Under the pieces are notes generated by a model. That model did no database searches and was not told the origin of the DNA. It saw only the letters and a program-made list of their open reading frames with translations. The translations under genes and the position numbers were made by a program. Of a stretch of 34,612 bases of DNA, positions 1 through 6,976 are shown piece after piece. The stretch spans positions 1 to 34,612 of the forward strand of contig JAZDIU010000022.1 in NCBI GenBank assembly GCA_043804635.1. Reading direction: 5' to 3'. The DNA comes from JAZDIU01 sp043804635 (lineage in GTDB: Bacteria > Chloroflexota > Dehalococcoidia > Dehalococcoidales > UBA2162). Position 1 is the stretch's first letter. Each line of letters begins with the position of its first letter.

Positions 1-1151
1 TTCAGGCGGTCGGTTAGCTCAATCTTCATTCCCATTTCGTCGATTATCTGCTCAAACCGGCCCCGGTTGACTCCATAGAGATGGATTTTGGATAAGCGGG
101 CGGGTTCGATTGATGGCAGCCTTTCCGTAGCGGCCGCAGGCGCGACAACGGCTGCCTTTTCTATCTTGATTTCTCCGTTCTCATCCCTATAGCGGGTTTC
201 GGTATCCGAGGGTTGACCGCGCAGAATGCCATCGACAGCTTCGCCGACGTCCGGATGAATGGCGACTCTATCCCAATCCTGGATTTCGACAACGATATCG
301 AAGGTGGGCGGCGAGCGCCGTTCCAGTATCGATTTCTGGGTGCCGCGGCGTCTTGCCTCTTCATCGCCGAGAGTGACGCTTTCGATACCACCAATGAGGT
401 CGGCGAGAGTGGGATTCATCATCAGGTTTTCCAGCGTGTTGCCGTGGGCAGTCCCGACCAGCTGGACGCCGCGCTCGGCGATAGTGCGGGCGGCTTGAGC
501 CTCAAGCTCGGTACCGATTTCGTCGATGACGATGACCTCGGGCATATGGTTTTCCACCGCTTCAATCATAACCTGGTGCTGCATACTCGGAGTTCTCACC
601 TGCATCCGCCGGGCGTGTCCGATAGCGGGGTGGGGAATATCGCCATCGCCGGCGATTTCGTTCGAGGTATCGACTATGATAACCCGCTTGCGCATTTCGT
701 CAGCCAGCACGCGGGCAACTTCACGGAGCATAGTTGTCTTGCCAACACCGGGTCGACCCAGTAACAGGATGCTTTTGCCGGAGCGGACGAGGTCTTCGAT
801 GACTTCGATTGTGCCGTAGACTGCCCGACCGACGCGGCAGGTAATGCCGACGATGCGTCCCTGACGGTTACGGATGGCTGAGAAGCGGTGCAGCGTGCGC
901 TCTATTCCTGCTCGGTTGTCATCGCCGAATTTGCCGATGCGGGAGGTAACATAATCGAGGTCTTCCTGAGTTATTTCCCGGGAGCTAAGGATTACTTCCT
1001 TATGGGGAAAGCGGGCTTCCGGCGGGCGGCCTAAATCGAGGACGATTTCTAATAGCTGGCTGCTGTCCTCCTGCTGATTGAGCGATTGAAGGATGTGCGG
1101 GGGGAAGATTTCGATGAAGGCATTCAGGTCATCAGTGATTACTTTTTGCAA
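1..1151 (-). CDS. R3H-domain / SpoIIIAA-like P-loop ATPase (3' end cut by the window edge)
   Basis: The frame runs leftward off the window edge, so the C-terminus is missing. About 383 residues are visible. A Walker A motif (GRPGVGKTT) and a Walker B motif (EVIVIDEIG) sit in the middle, with TAHGNTLENL following, as in the SpoIIIAA/Ycf45-type ring ATPases related to type II/IV secretion ATPases. After a variable linker the visible end (LSKIHLYGVNRGRFEQII) matches the part that precedes the R3H nucleic-acid binding domain in this family, so that domain probably lies outside the window. The start is taken as TTG at 1151 because GAGGAAA lies just upstream and no in-frame ATG occurs near the beginning. 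It follows pdxT by 12 bases and is probably cotranscribed with pdxST. The cellular role of these proteins is poorly known; nucleic-acid-linked ATPase is the safe call. Confidence 0.85.
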   Translation of the reverse strand, partial: MQKVITDDLNAFIEIFPPHILQSLNQQEDSSQLLEIVLDLGRPPEARFPHKEVILSSREITQEDLDYVTSRIGKFGDDNRAGIERTLHRFSAIRNRQGRIVGITCRVGRAVYGTIEVIEDLVRSGKSILLLGRPGVGKTTMLREVARVLADEMRKRVIIVDTSNEIAGDGDIPHPAIGHARRMQVRTPSMQHQVMIEAVENHMPEVIVIDEIGTELEAQAARTIAERGVQLVGTAHGNTLENLMMNPTLADLIGGIESVTLGDEEARRRGTQKSILERRSPPTFDIVVEIQDWDRVAIHPDVGEAVDGILRGQPSDTETRYRDENGEIKIEKAAVVAPAAATERLPSIEPARLSKIHLYGVNRGRFEQIIDEMGMKIELTDRL

Positions 1152-1163
1152 TAGGTTTCCTCT

Positions 1164-1742
1164 TTATTTACCGTCAACAATACTCATAAAATATTTGTGA
1201 AAGCGGGGGTCTTCGGTGAGTTCGGGATGAAAGGCAGAAGCCAGGAATTTACCCTGCCGGCAGGCGACCGGCGTGCCATCCTCCAACTTAGCCAGGATTT
1301 CCACTTTGCCGTTGACCTGCTCGATGACTGGTGCCCTGATGAACACGGCGTGAAAGGGCTTTTTGCCGAGCGCCGGAATCGCTAAATCGGTCTCGAAACT
1401 ATCCACCTGCCTGCCGAAGGCGTTACGCTTAACTTTTATATCCATCAGTCCAAGCGGGGTTACTTTGTTGCCATCCAGAATCTCAGTGGCGAGGAGTATC
1501 ATACCGGCACAGGTGCCGAAGATTGCCATTCCTTTTTTAGCGTGCTTCTTGATTGCGTCGACAAGGTCGTATTCCAGCATCAAGCGGGTGATGGTGGTGC
1601 TTTCGCCACCGGGTATGATTAGTCCGTCCAGACCCTTAAATTCTTCAGGCAAGCGGACGAGCGTGGCTTCAACACCTAACTGACGCAGGACAACGAAATG
1701 CTCGATAAAGGCACCTTGAGCCGCCAGGATGCCGATTTTCAC
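1164..1742 (-). CDS. pdxT: Pyridoxal 5'-phosphate synthase glutaminase subunit PdxT
   Basis: PdxT hydrolyses glutamine and channels ammonia to PdxS in the cytoplasmic PLP synthase complex. The 192-residue product is of normal length. It shows the GGEST oxyanion motif (about residues 45-49), the nucleophile Cys78 in GTCAGM, and the His172/Glu174 pair in FHPEL, completing a class I glutaminase triad. I chose the GTG at 1742 because the protein then begins VKIGILAAQGAF, the family's usual N-terminus; a longer reading would add residues that overlap the end of pdxS. One base separates its start from the pdxS stop codon, which implies translational coupling and equal expression of the two subunits. 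Confidence 0.96.
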   Translation of the reverse strand: MKIGILAAQGAFIEHFVVLRQLGVEATLVRLPEEFKGLDGLIIPGGESTTITRLMLEYDLVDAIKKHAKKGMAIFGTCAGMILLATEILDGNKVTPLGLMDIKVKRNAFGRQVDSFETDLAIPALGKKPFHAVFIRAPVIEQVNGKVEILAKLEDGTPVACRQGKFLASAFHPELTEDPRFHKYFMSIVDGK

Positions 1743-1743
1743 T

Positions 1744-2625
1744 CTACCATCCTCGGGTTGCGAGAAGCTGGTCGGGCTTGATTTGCTTGATGTCCAATCC
1801 GGGCATAGCCTCACCCAGGTTCTTGGAAACCTCGGCGATGATTTTGGGGTCCTGATAGTGGGTGGTGGCTTTGACGATAGCCCTGGCTCTGACCTCGGGG
1901 TTACCGGACTTGAATATGCCGGAGCCGACGAACACGCCTTCCGCTCCGAGGTGCATCATCAGGGCAGCATCGGCGGGGGTGGCGATACCACCGGCAGCAA
2001 AATTAACCACGGGCAGCTTGCCGGTCTTGTGGATTTCCATAACCAGCTCGAACGGAGCGCCCATTTCCTTGGCGATTGCCATCAGCTCTTCCTGGGGCGA
2101 GTTTTGCAGTTTGCGGATGCCATCCATTACGGCCCGCATATGCCTGACAGCTTCGACGACATTACCGGTGCCGGCTTCGCCCTTGGTGCGAATCATCGCG
2201 GCGCCTTCGCCGATGCGGCGGAGGGCTTCGGCGAGGTCGCGGCAGCCGCAGACGAAGGGGACTTTGAAATCGTGCTTCCAGATGTGGTGGCTTTCGTCGG
2301 CCGGGGTGAGCACTTCCGATTCATCGACATAGTCCACGCCGAGGGCTTCCAGGGCTTGAGCTTCGACGAAATGACCGATGCGGCATTTAGCCATCACCGG
2401 GATGGAGACTACTTTCATAATGGCTTCGATGATAGTGGGGTCAGCCATACGGGCAACGCCGCCCGCCGCACGGATATCGGCAGGGACTCTCTCCAGTGCC
2501 ATCACAGAACAGGCACCGGCGGCTTCGGCGATTTTAGCGTGCTCGGGGGTGACGACGTCCATAATCACGCCACCCTTAAGCATCTGAGCAAGTCCGGTCT
2601 TAACTTTCCAGGTTCCTGTTTCCAT
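1744..2625 (-). CDS. pdxS: Pyridoxal 5'-phosphate synthase synthase subunit PdxS
   Basis: PdxS forms the dodecameric (beta/alpha)8 core that builds PLP from ribose 5-phosphate, glyceraldehyde 3-phosphate and ammonia. At 293 residues it matches the family's usual 294. The two catalytic lysines are visible: Lys80 in PVMAK, which binds the sugar, and the lysine in IRTKGEAGTGNV. The start is ATG at 2625, because GAGGT at 2639-2635 is then at normal distance; a GTG two codons earlier would sit almost on top of the Shine-Dalgarno. It leads the operon pdxS-pdxT-R3H ATPase and has a good promoter just upstream. The deoxyxylulose-5-phosphate-dependent PLP route is therefore not needed. Confidence 0.97.
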   Translation of the reverse strand: METGTWKVKTGLAQMLKGGVIMDVVTPEHAKIAEAAGACSVMALERVPADIRAAGGVARMADPTIIEAIMKVVSIPVMAKCRIGHFVEAQALEALGVDYVDESEVLTPADESHHIWKHDFKVPFVCGCRDLAEALRRIGEGAAMIRTKGEAGTGNVVEAVRHMRAVMDGIRKLQNSPQEELMAIAKEMGAPFELVMEIHKTGKLPVVNFAAGGIATPADAALMMHLGAEGVFVGSGIFKSGNPEVRARAIVKATTHYQDPKIIAEVSKNLGEAMPGLDIKQIKPDQLLATRGW

Positions 2626-2653
2626 ATTCACTACCTCACATTGTTATAGGTAT

Positions 2654-2682
2654 ATTCTACTACTGTTAAAAGCTTTCAGCAA
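2654..2682 (-). promoter_or_regulatory. Sigma-70-type promoter of the pdxST operon
   Basis: On the minus strand TTGCTG (2682-2677) and TAGAAT (2659-2654) are separated by exactly 17 bases. The -10 lies about 28 bases upstream of the pdxS start and its Shine-Dalgarno. This is a motif match only. Confidence 0.5.
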
Positions 2683-2811
2683 TCGGCTAGCAGAGTAAAG
2701 TCAAAAACATGCTATTCGAGGGGATGAATATTGAAACGAGTCAGCGTAAGAAGGGATTGAATTGAGCGTGTTTGTTTCCGGCTACATTTTAAGTAATTTT
2801 TTTTCTTGACT

Positions 2812-2841
2812 AAACGACACGCCTATTTAGCCGTGTCGTTT
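2812..2841. promoter_or_regulatory. Operator-like perfect 10-bp inverted repeat
   Basis: AAACGACACG (2812-2821) and CGTGTCGTTT (2832-2841) form a perfect palindrome around a 10-base AT-rich centre. A TTGACT -35-like hexamer (2806-2811) abuts the left arm and follows a run of eight T. This arrangement is typical of an operator for a dimeric repressor of the XRE or similar class, but no regulator gene lies next to it. It sits exactly at the left end of the truncated ATPase frame. It has no T-run after it, so a terminator is less likely. Function is inferred. Confidence 0.45.
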
Positions 2842-3832
2842 TGCGGCCTTAGGGATAATCATAGCTAATCTGGGGATAAAGCACCTTTTCATAATAATTG
2901 ACGAGTGGGCCCAAATTCCGGTGCCGGCTCAGCCTTATGTTGCCGAATACCTAAAAAGGGCGATTATGACAATCCCGGAAGTTTGCATCAAACTTCTTGC
3001 CGTAAATTATCAATGCGAGCTATCAAAACAATCTAATGAAGGAACAATAGGTATTAAACGCGGCGCTGACATTACTGACGTGCTAGATTTTGATTCTTAT
3101 CTCATCTACGCCGATAATCCAAATCTAGTTACGGAGTTCTTCTCAGAAGTGTTATACAATCACCTGGGGGCAGAACTTAATTGGGATTTGAAGGTAACAC
3201 GTGAGGAAAAGGCTAAGAGGGTGGTTGAGATATTTACTCAACAAAATTCATTTATTGAATTAGTTCGTGCTGCTGAAGGTAATTGTAGAGACTTTCTATG
3301 TATTCTCAGCAAAGCATTTTGGGATTATCGCCAGCAAGGAAGTGCTAAAGCTATAAGTACACCCCATATTCTTGATGCAGCTTCTAGTTGGTTCGATGGT
3401 GAAAAATATGTCAACATACGAGGTGAACCTATTCTGGACAAAACTCTGACATTCATAATGAACACAATTAAAGAATACAAATCCCGGACTTTTATGGTAG
3501 AAGCTTCGAAAGCCCAATCTTTAGTATTGACTAGGCTGTTGAACGAGCGCGTACTGCATAAGTTGTCGGGGTTCTATTCTCATAAGGATCGGCCAGGTGA
3601 AAGATACGAATTATTTAATCTTGATTATGGAGCATATGTTCGCTTTAAAGTACTCTCAAAAGGAGCAAATAAAGAACACTACCAAAGCGCGTTTCCTTTT
3701 GCAATAGAGGTACCTAAAGTAACCAAAGATGAACAACTATTTATGGTCCCCGTGGATGATAAGCGAAGCATTCGGCGTATTGTTTTTGACCCCGACGTAC
3801 TCAAAGCAACAGACGAGTCAGCATTATTTTGA
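2831..3832 (+). pseudogene. 5'-truncated ORC-CDC6-type AAA ATPase remnant
   Basis: The frame is open from 2831, just after an in-frame TAG, to 3832. Recognisable homology begins abruptly at a Walker B-like stretch, HLFIIIDEW, followed by QPYVAEYLKRA. It then continues through features I associate with bacterial ORC-CDC6-family AAA ATPases: DFDSYLIY, FIELVRAAEGNCRDF, a winged-helix-like region, ERVLHKLS and FNLDYGAYVRF. The P-loop with Walker A should lie about 150-200 residues upstream and is absent, so the ATPase cannot be functional as encoded. A GTG at 2921 could start a 303-residue product, but it lacks a convincing Shine-Dalgarno. The stretch is visibly more AT-rich than its neighbours, which suggests acquired DNA. 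Full-length relatives are often found in accessory or defence-like contexts. The family call rests on remembered motifs. Confidence 0.65.
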
Positions 3833-3908
3833 TTAAATGGTAGTGAATAGGCAGTTAAACCATCTATTACACTATCGGTCTCTTCTCTGGGATGCCGGGG
3901 CGGCGGTG

Positions 3909-3939
3909 TTGATTATTACAACCTAAAAGAGCATATAAT
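3909..3939 (+). promoter_or_regulatory. Probable promoter of the antitoxin-like gene
   Basis: TTGATT (3909-3914) and a perfect TATAAT (3934-3939) are 19 bases apart, slightly longer than ideal. The -10 ends 28 bases before the start codon at 3968, with GGAGAGG between them. Confidence 0.4.
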
Positions 3940-3967
3940 ATAGACAGCAAATGGAGAGGTGAACACG

Positions 3968-4165
3968 GTGGTTACTACCAGCGCTAAATATGTAATAGAT
4001 GGGAAAGGCAAGAAAAAGGCTGTCCTTCTTGATATGAAAGAATATTCACGGCTGTTAAGCCGTATGGAAGAATTAGAAGATGCCCTTGACCTGGATACGG
4101 CGGTCCGCACATCAAGGGAGTTCATGGATTACCAGCAGGTAAGAGAGGAACTACATACCTTTTAA
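3968..4165 (+). CDS. Phd/YefM-like antitoxin, no toxin partner
   Basis: The 65-residue product has the short N-terminal fold of Phd/YefM-type antitoxins (AKYVIDGKGKKKAVLLDMKEY), followed by an acidic helical tail (SRMEELEDALDLDTAV) of the kind that normally wraps a RelE/ParE toxin. The start is GTG at 3968, because GGAGAGG at 3953-3959 is then eight bases away; the GTG at 3959 overlaps that Shine-Dalgarno. No toxin gene follows: the next gene is a SemiSWEET protein after a repeat-bearing gap. Its job may be residual immunity against a toxin elsewhere, or it may be a decaying remnant next to the truncated ATPase. The family assignment is moderate because these proteins are short and divergent. 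Confidence 0.6.
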   Translation: MVTTSAKYVIDGKGKKKAVLLDMKEYSRLLSRMEELEDALDLDTAVRTSREFMDYQQVREELHTF

Positions 4166-4178
4166 AATCCCCATTTAT

Positions 4179-4245
4179 CCCCCTTTTTCTAAGGGGGAAA
4201 TCGCCAACCACCTCCAGATTCTTCGCTTCGCTCCAGAATGACATT
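4179..4245. repeat. Palindromic intergenic repeats
   Basis: A hairpin of CCCCCTT (4179-4185) and AAGGGGG (4191-4197) with a five-base loop is followed by a second unit. The second unit runs from AGATTCTTCG (4216) to CTCCAGAATGACATT (4245). The same two ends recur around a different centre at 22469-22522. Both look like small dispersed repeats. The hairpin may also terminate transcription of the antitoxin gene. Confidence 0.5.
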
Positions 4246-4300
4246 TTGGAGTTTGTGTTACAATTTTACCAATACATGTAATAAAAGGAGGACTTCTTTC

Positions 4301-4564
4301 TTGGTTGAATATCTTGGTTTTGCCGGCGGTCTGATTACAACAATCAGCTACATTCCCCAGTTGATACGTGTTTTCAAACTTAGAAGTGCCAGGGAAATCA
4401 GTGTCCTGTTCACTATTTTCCTTTTGATAGGTATGGCGGTATGGTTATTCTACGGGATTTTTCTAAGTCTTGTCCCTGTGATTCTGTGGAATGCAATCGG
4501 CGTGGTGCTGACATCGATTCTTCTTTACGGAAAGCTCAAATACGGATTTGGACCTAAAAAATAG
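4301..4564 (+). CDS. SemiSWEET-like PQ-loop sugar transporter
   Basis: The 87-residue protein has three predicted membrane helices (about residues 4-24, 36-57 and 60-79) and a PQ-loop (YIPQL, about residues 18-22) in the first. That is the layout of SemiSWEET transporters, which dimerise to move mono- or disaccharides down their gradient. Length fits the family (about 85-95). The start is TTG at 4301 because AGGAGG ends ten bases upstream; an upstream ATG at 4238 would add a polar extension across the dispersed repeat. The substrate cannot be read from sequence. It stands alone, with the downstream cyclophilin-like gene starting 50 bases later. Confidence 0.82.
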   Translation: MVEYLGFAGGLITTISYIPQLIRVFKLRSAREISVLFTIFLLIGMAVWLFYGIFLSLVPVILWNAIGVVLTSILLYGKLKYGFGPKK

Positions 4565-4613
4565 TCGCACAAAATTGGCTGATTCGTGCTAGAATATAGC
4601 GAAAGAAAGAGAT

Positions 4614-5000
4614 ATGGCAAAGAAAATCAGAATAAAAGTCGGGGCGGTTGAAGCTGCTGCTGAATTGAACGAGACCAAAACGGCGCAAGCCATCTGGGAA
4701 GCGTTACCGATTGAAAGCGACTTCGACCTCTGGGGAGACGAAATTTATTTCTCGATACCCGTCAGTTTGAAGCTGGAGAACGGGCAAAAATCGGTCAAGA
4801 TAGGAGACCTGGGTTACTGGCCTCCGGGCAATGCCTTCTGCATTTTCTTCGGGCAGACGCCAGCCAGCACCCAAGGCGAAATCCGCCCGGCGAGCGCGGT
4901 TAACGTATTCGGCAAAATCACCGGCGATGCGGCGGTCTTTAAAAAGGTCAAATCGGGAGCGAAAATTACCGTAGAAGGAGCTTCAAAGAATGCCGATTAA
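4614..5000 (+). CDS. Cyclophilin-like fold protein (TM1367/DUF369 type)
   Basis: The 128-residue product matches the small cyclophilin-like family exemplified by Thermotoga TM1367. It contains the conserved segments DLWGDEIYFSIPV, LGYWPPGNAFCIFFG and VNVFGKI. Known members have the beta-barrel fold of cyclophilin, but isomerase activity is not established. It has no signal peptide or membrane segment, so it should be cytoplasmic. Its last codons overlap the start of the downstream beta-CASP hydrolase by 11 bases, so the two are translationally coupled and may act in the same process. The ATG at 4614 follows AAGAGAT, a modest ribosome binding site. Confidence 0.8.
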   Translation: MAKKIRIKVGAVEAAAELNETKTAQAIWEALPIESDFDLWGDEIYFSIPVSLKLENGQKSVKIGDLGYWPPGNAFCIFFGQTPASTQGEIRPASAVNVFGKITGDAAVFKKVKSGAKITVEGASKNAD

Positions 5001-6396
5001 ACTCACCTTTTTAGGTGCCGCCCAGTGCGTTACCGGTTCGCAATACCTGATTGAAGCTAATGGTTCAAGAGTCCTGGTAGACTGCGGACTTTACCAGGAA
5101 AGGGAGCTTAAAGACAGGAACTGGGGTGCTTTCTCGGTTCCGCCAAAAAGTTTAGACGCCGTCCTTTTAACACACGCCCACCTCGACCATTCCGGCCTGC
5201 TACCCAGGCTGGTCAAAGACGGATTTAACAGACCGCTCTACTCCACGGGGGCAACTAACGAAATCACCAGGATAATGCTGCTGGATTCGGCAAACCTGCT
5301 GGAAGAAGACGCGGAGAAGAAGAGACTAAGACATCAAAGAGAAGGCAGAAACGGACCGCATCCAGAGATTCCGCTATACACCAAAGAAGATGCCGAGACA
5401 GTTTTTCCGCTGTTCTCACCGCTTAAATACGACGAGACGGTCGAAATAAGAAAGGGCATCGAGGCTGCTTTCTACGATGCCGGACACGTTCTCGGTTCAT
5501 CGATGGTCAAGGTCAAGATAAACCAGAACGGAGAGACGAGGACGATTTTATTTTCGGGAGACATCGGGCGGTGGGACAAGCCGATACTTTGCGACCCGAC
5601 TCTTTTCGACGAGGCGGACTATGTTGTTATGGAATCCACCTACGGAGACCGGTTAATCGAAAGCTCGGAGGCGGCGGGCGATGAGCTCGCCGAGGTGATA
5701 AACCGGACGGTGAAAAGAGGGGGTAATATAGTTATTCCCAGCTTTGCGCTCGAGAGGTCGCAGGAACTCTTATATTACCTGAATGAGCTACTGCTCAAGA
5801 ACCGCATCCCGCACCTGATGGTGGTTGTAGACAGCCCGATGGCAATCAGCATCACCGAGGTCTTCCAGAACCACCCTGAAATATGCGACCCGGAGATGAA
5901 CCTCCTCTTACGGCAAAACAAATCGCCGTTTAGTTTTCCCGGCTTGAGCCTGGCAAGGACAGTCGATGAATCAAAAGCCATAAACCACATCTCGGGCAGC
6001 ATTATCATAATAGCCGGCTCTGGAATGTGTACCGGCGGCAGGATAAAACATCACCTCGTGAGCAATATTTCGAGAAAGGAAAGCACCATTCTTTTTGTGG
6101 GTTATCAGGCGGTGGGGACGCTGGGAAGATACATCGTCGATGGGGCTAAAGAAGTCAGGATACTGGGGCAAAACCACCGGGTGAAAGCCGAAGTAGTCCA
6201 GCTTCATGGCTTTTCGGGGCACGCCGATATGCGGGAACTGGTCAAATGGGTATCGGGCATTAAAAAACCACCGAAGCACATCTTCATAACTCACGGCGAG
6301 CCTAAGGCATCACAGCACCTAGCAAGTGTGATAAGCCCGAGTTACGGGGGGAAGATAACGATACCTTCGTATAAGGATGGGGTTTGGCTGGAGTAA
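4990..6396 (+). CDS. Metallo-beta-lactamase/beta-CASP RNA-processing hydrolase
   Basis: The 468-residue protein has the zinc-binding THAHLDH motif (His62, His64, Asp66, His67), a later DAGHVLGSS histidine, SGDIGRW carrying the bridging aspartate, and the beta-CASP insert with C-terminal GFSGHAD and THGEP motifs. These define the CPSF73-like/YsH1-type RNase family, which cleaves RNA at specific sites. The length is typical for bacterial members, and no KH domains are fused as in archaeal relatives. The upstream cyclophilin-like gene overlaps it by 11 bases. GGAG at 4976-4979 serves as the Shine-Dalgarno. The substrate is unknown; RNase is inferred from the family. Confidence 0.9.
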   Translation: MPIKLTFLGAAQCVTGSQYLIEANGSRVLVDCGLYQERELKDRNWGAFSVPPKSLDAVLLTHAHLDHSGLLPRLVKDGFNRPLYSTGATNEITRIMLLDSANLLEEDAEKKRLRHQREGRNGPHPEIPLYTKEDAETVFPLFSPLKYDETVEIRKGIEAAFYDAGHVLGSSMVKVKINQNGETRTILFSGDIGRWDKPILCDPTLFDEADYVVMESTYGDRLIESSEAAGDELAEVINRTVKRGGNIVIPSFALERSQELLYYLNELLLKNRIPHLMVVVDSPMAISITEVFQNHPEICDPEMNLLLRQNKSPFSFPGLSLARTVDESKAINHISGSIIIIAGSGMCTGGRIKHHLVSNISRKESTILFVGYQAVGTLGRYIVDGAKEVRILGQNHRVKAEVVQLHGFSGHADMRELVKWVSGIKKPPKHIFITHGEPKASQHLASVISPSYGGKITIPSYKDGVWLE

Positions 6397-6554
6397 AATT
6401 TCTGATTTACGATTTATGATTTAGTTGCCACCCCACCTGGACTCTGGCCTTCGCCAGAGTGACAGGAAAAGGATGCCCTTGCTTCGTCCCCACCCTCTAA
6501 GGCGGCCGGGTTCGAAACCCGACCCCACTACACGATGGTCTCGCAATGACAAGT
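6397..6554. repeat. Intergenic region with palindromic repeat fragments
   Basis: The gap between convergent genes holds no gene. ACTCTGGC (6441-6448) and GCCAGAGT (6453-6460) form a perfect 8-bp hairpin with a CTTC loop, followed by GACAGG. A second palindrome, CGGGTT-CGA-AACCCG, lies near 6508-6522, and TCTCGCAATGACA closes the segment. Three TGATTTA-like copies open it. These look like nested dispersed-repeat fragments, and the first hairpin could terminate transcription from either side. Confidence 0.5.
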
Positions 6555-6944
6555 TTATTTTGATTGTGTCGGCTCTACTCTCTGAGGTGAAACTGCCTGT
6601 TTCCAAGCGTCGAAGCCAATCATAAATGCCGGGACGCTGGCCGCTGGAATACATATCTCAAGAGCCTCTAATATTTCTTTCTTAGTGGCGCCATAGTCCA
6701 GCGCCATCTTGATGTGGCTTTTAACGTGGTCGACGTTTGCCTTGACTGCGGTGAGAATCACAGTATAAAGAAGCTCTTTGGTCTTAGCATCAAGCGTCCG
6801 TTTTTTGGTATAACCCGCCTGTATCATCTGCTCGTAGGCTTTCAGAAATTCGAAATCCTCAGCCGCCATTACTTTATGGAAATCGAGGATGTAGCCCCGC
6901 TCCTTGAACATTCTATCGACGAAAGCCTGTTTATCTTCAGCCAC
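6555..6944 (-). CDS. AhpD-like / carboxymuconolactone decarboxylase-family protein
   Basis: The 129-residue all-helical protein matches the CMD/AhpD family. The core VILTAVKANVDHVKSHIKMALDYG lies where catalytic members carry CxxCxxxH. Here the two cysteines are replaced by Asn and His (N-V-D-H, then the conserved histidine), so thiol peroxidase-type chemistry is not possible as in AhpD. The start ATG is preceded by AAAGGAGG. It lies 32 bases downstream of the AOR gene on the same strand and is probably the last gene of the operon. Its role may be binding or a non-redox reaction on the AOR substrate or product, which is inference. Confidence 0.82.
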   Translation of the reverse strand: MAEDKQAFVDRMFKERGYILDFHKVMAAEDFEFLKAYEQMIQAGYTKKRTLDAKTKELLYTVILTAVKANVDHVKSHIKMALDYGATKKEILEALEICIPAASVPAFMIGFDAWKQAVSPQRVEPTQSK

Positions 6945-6976
6945 GATGAAACCTCCTTTTTATTTGTTCGCATTAT

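Noticed and set aside
1729..2649. Long open frame on the plus strand opposite pdxS and the start of pdxT
   Set aside because: It is the shadow of the highly conserved pdxS on the other strand; it has no Shine-Dalgarno and no recognisable domain.
4238..4300. Longer SemiSWEET reading from ATG 4238
   Set aside because: It spans a dispersed repeat and a polar stretch; AGGAGG points to the TTG at 4301.
6500..6530. tRNA-like GGTTCGAAACC motif in the intergenic region
   Set aside because: There is no acceptor, D or anticodon stem around it; it is part of a small palindrome.
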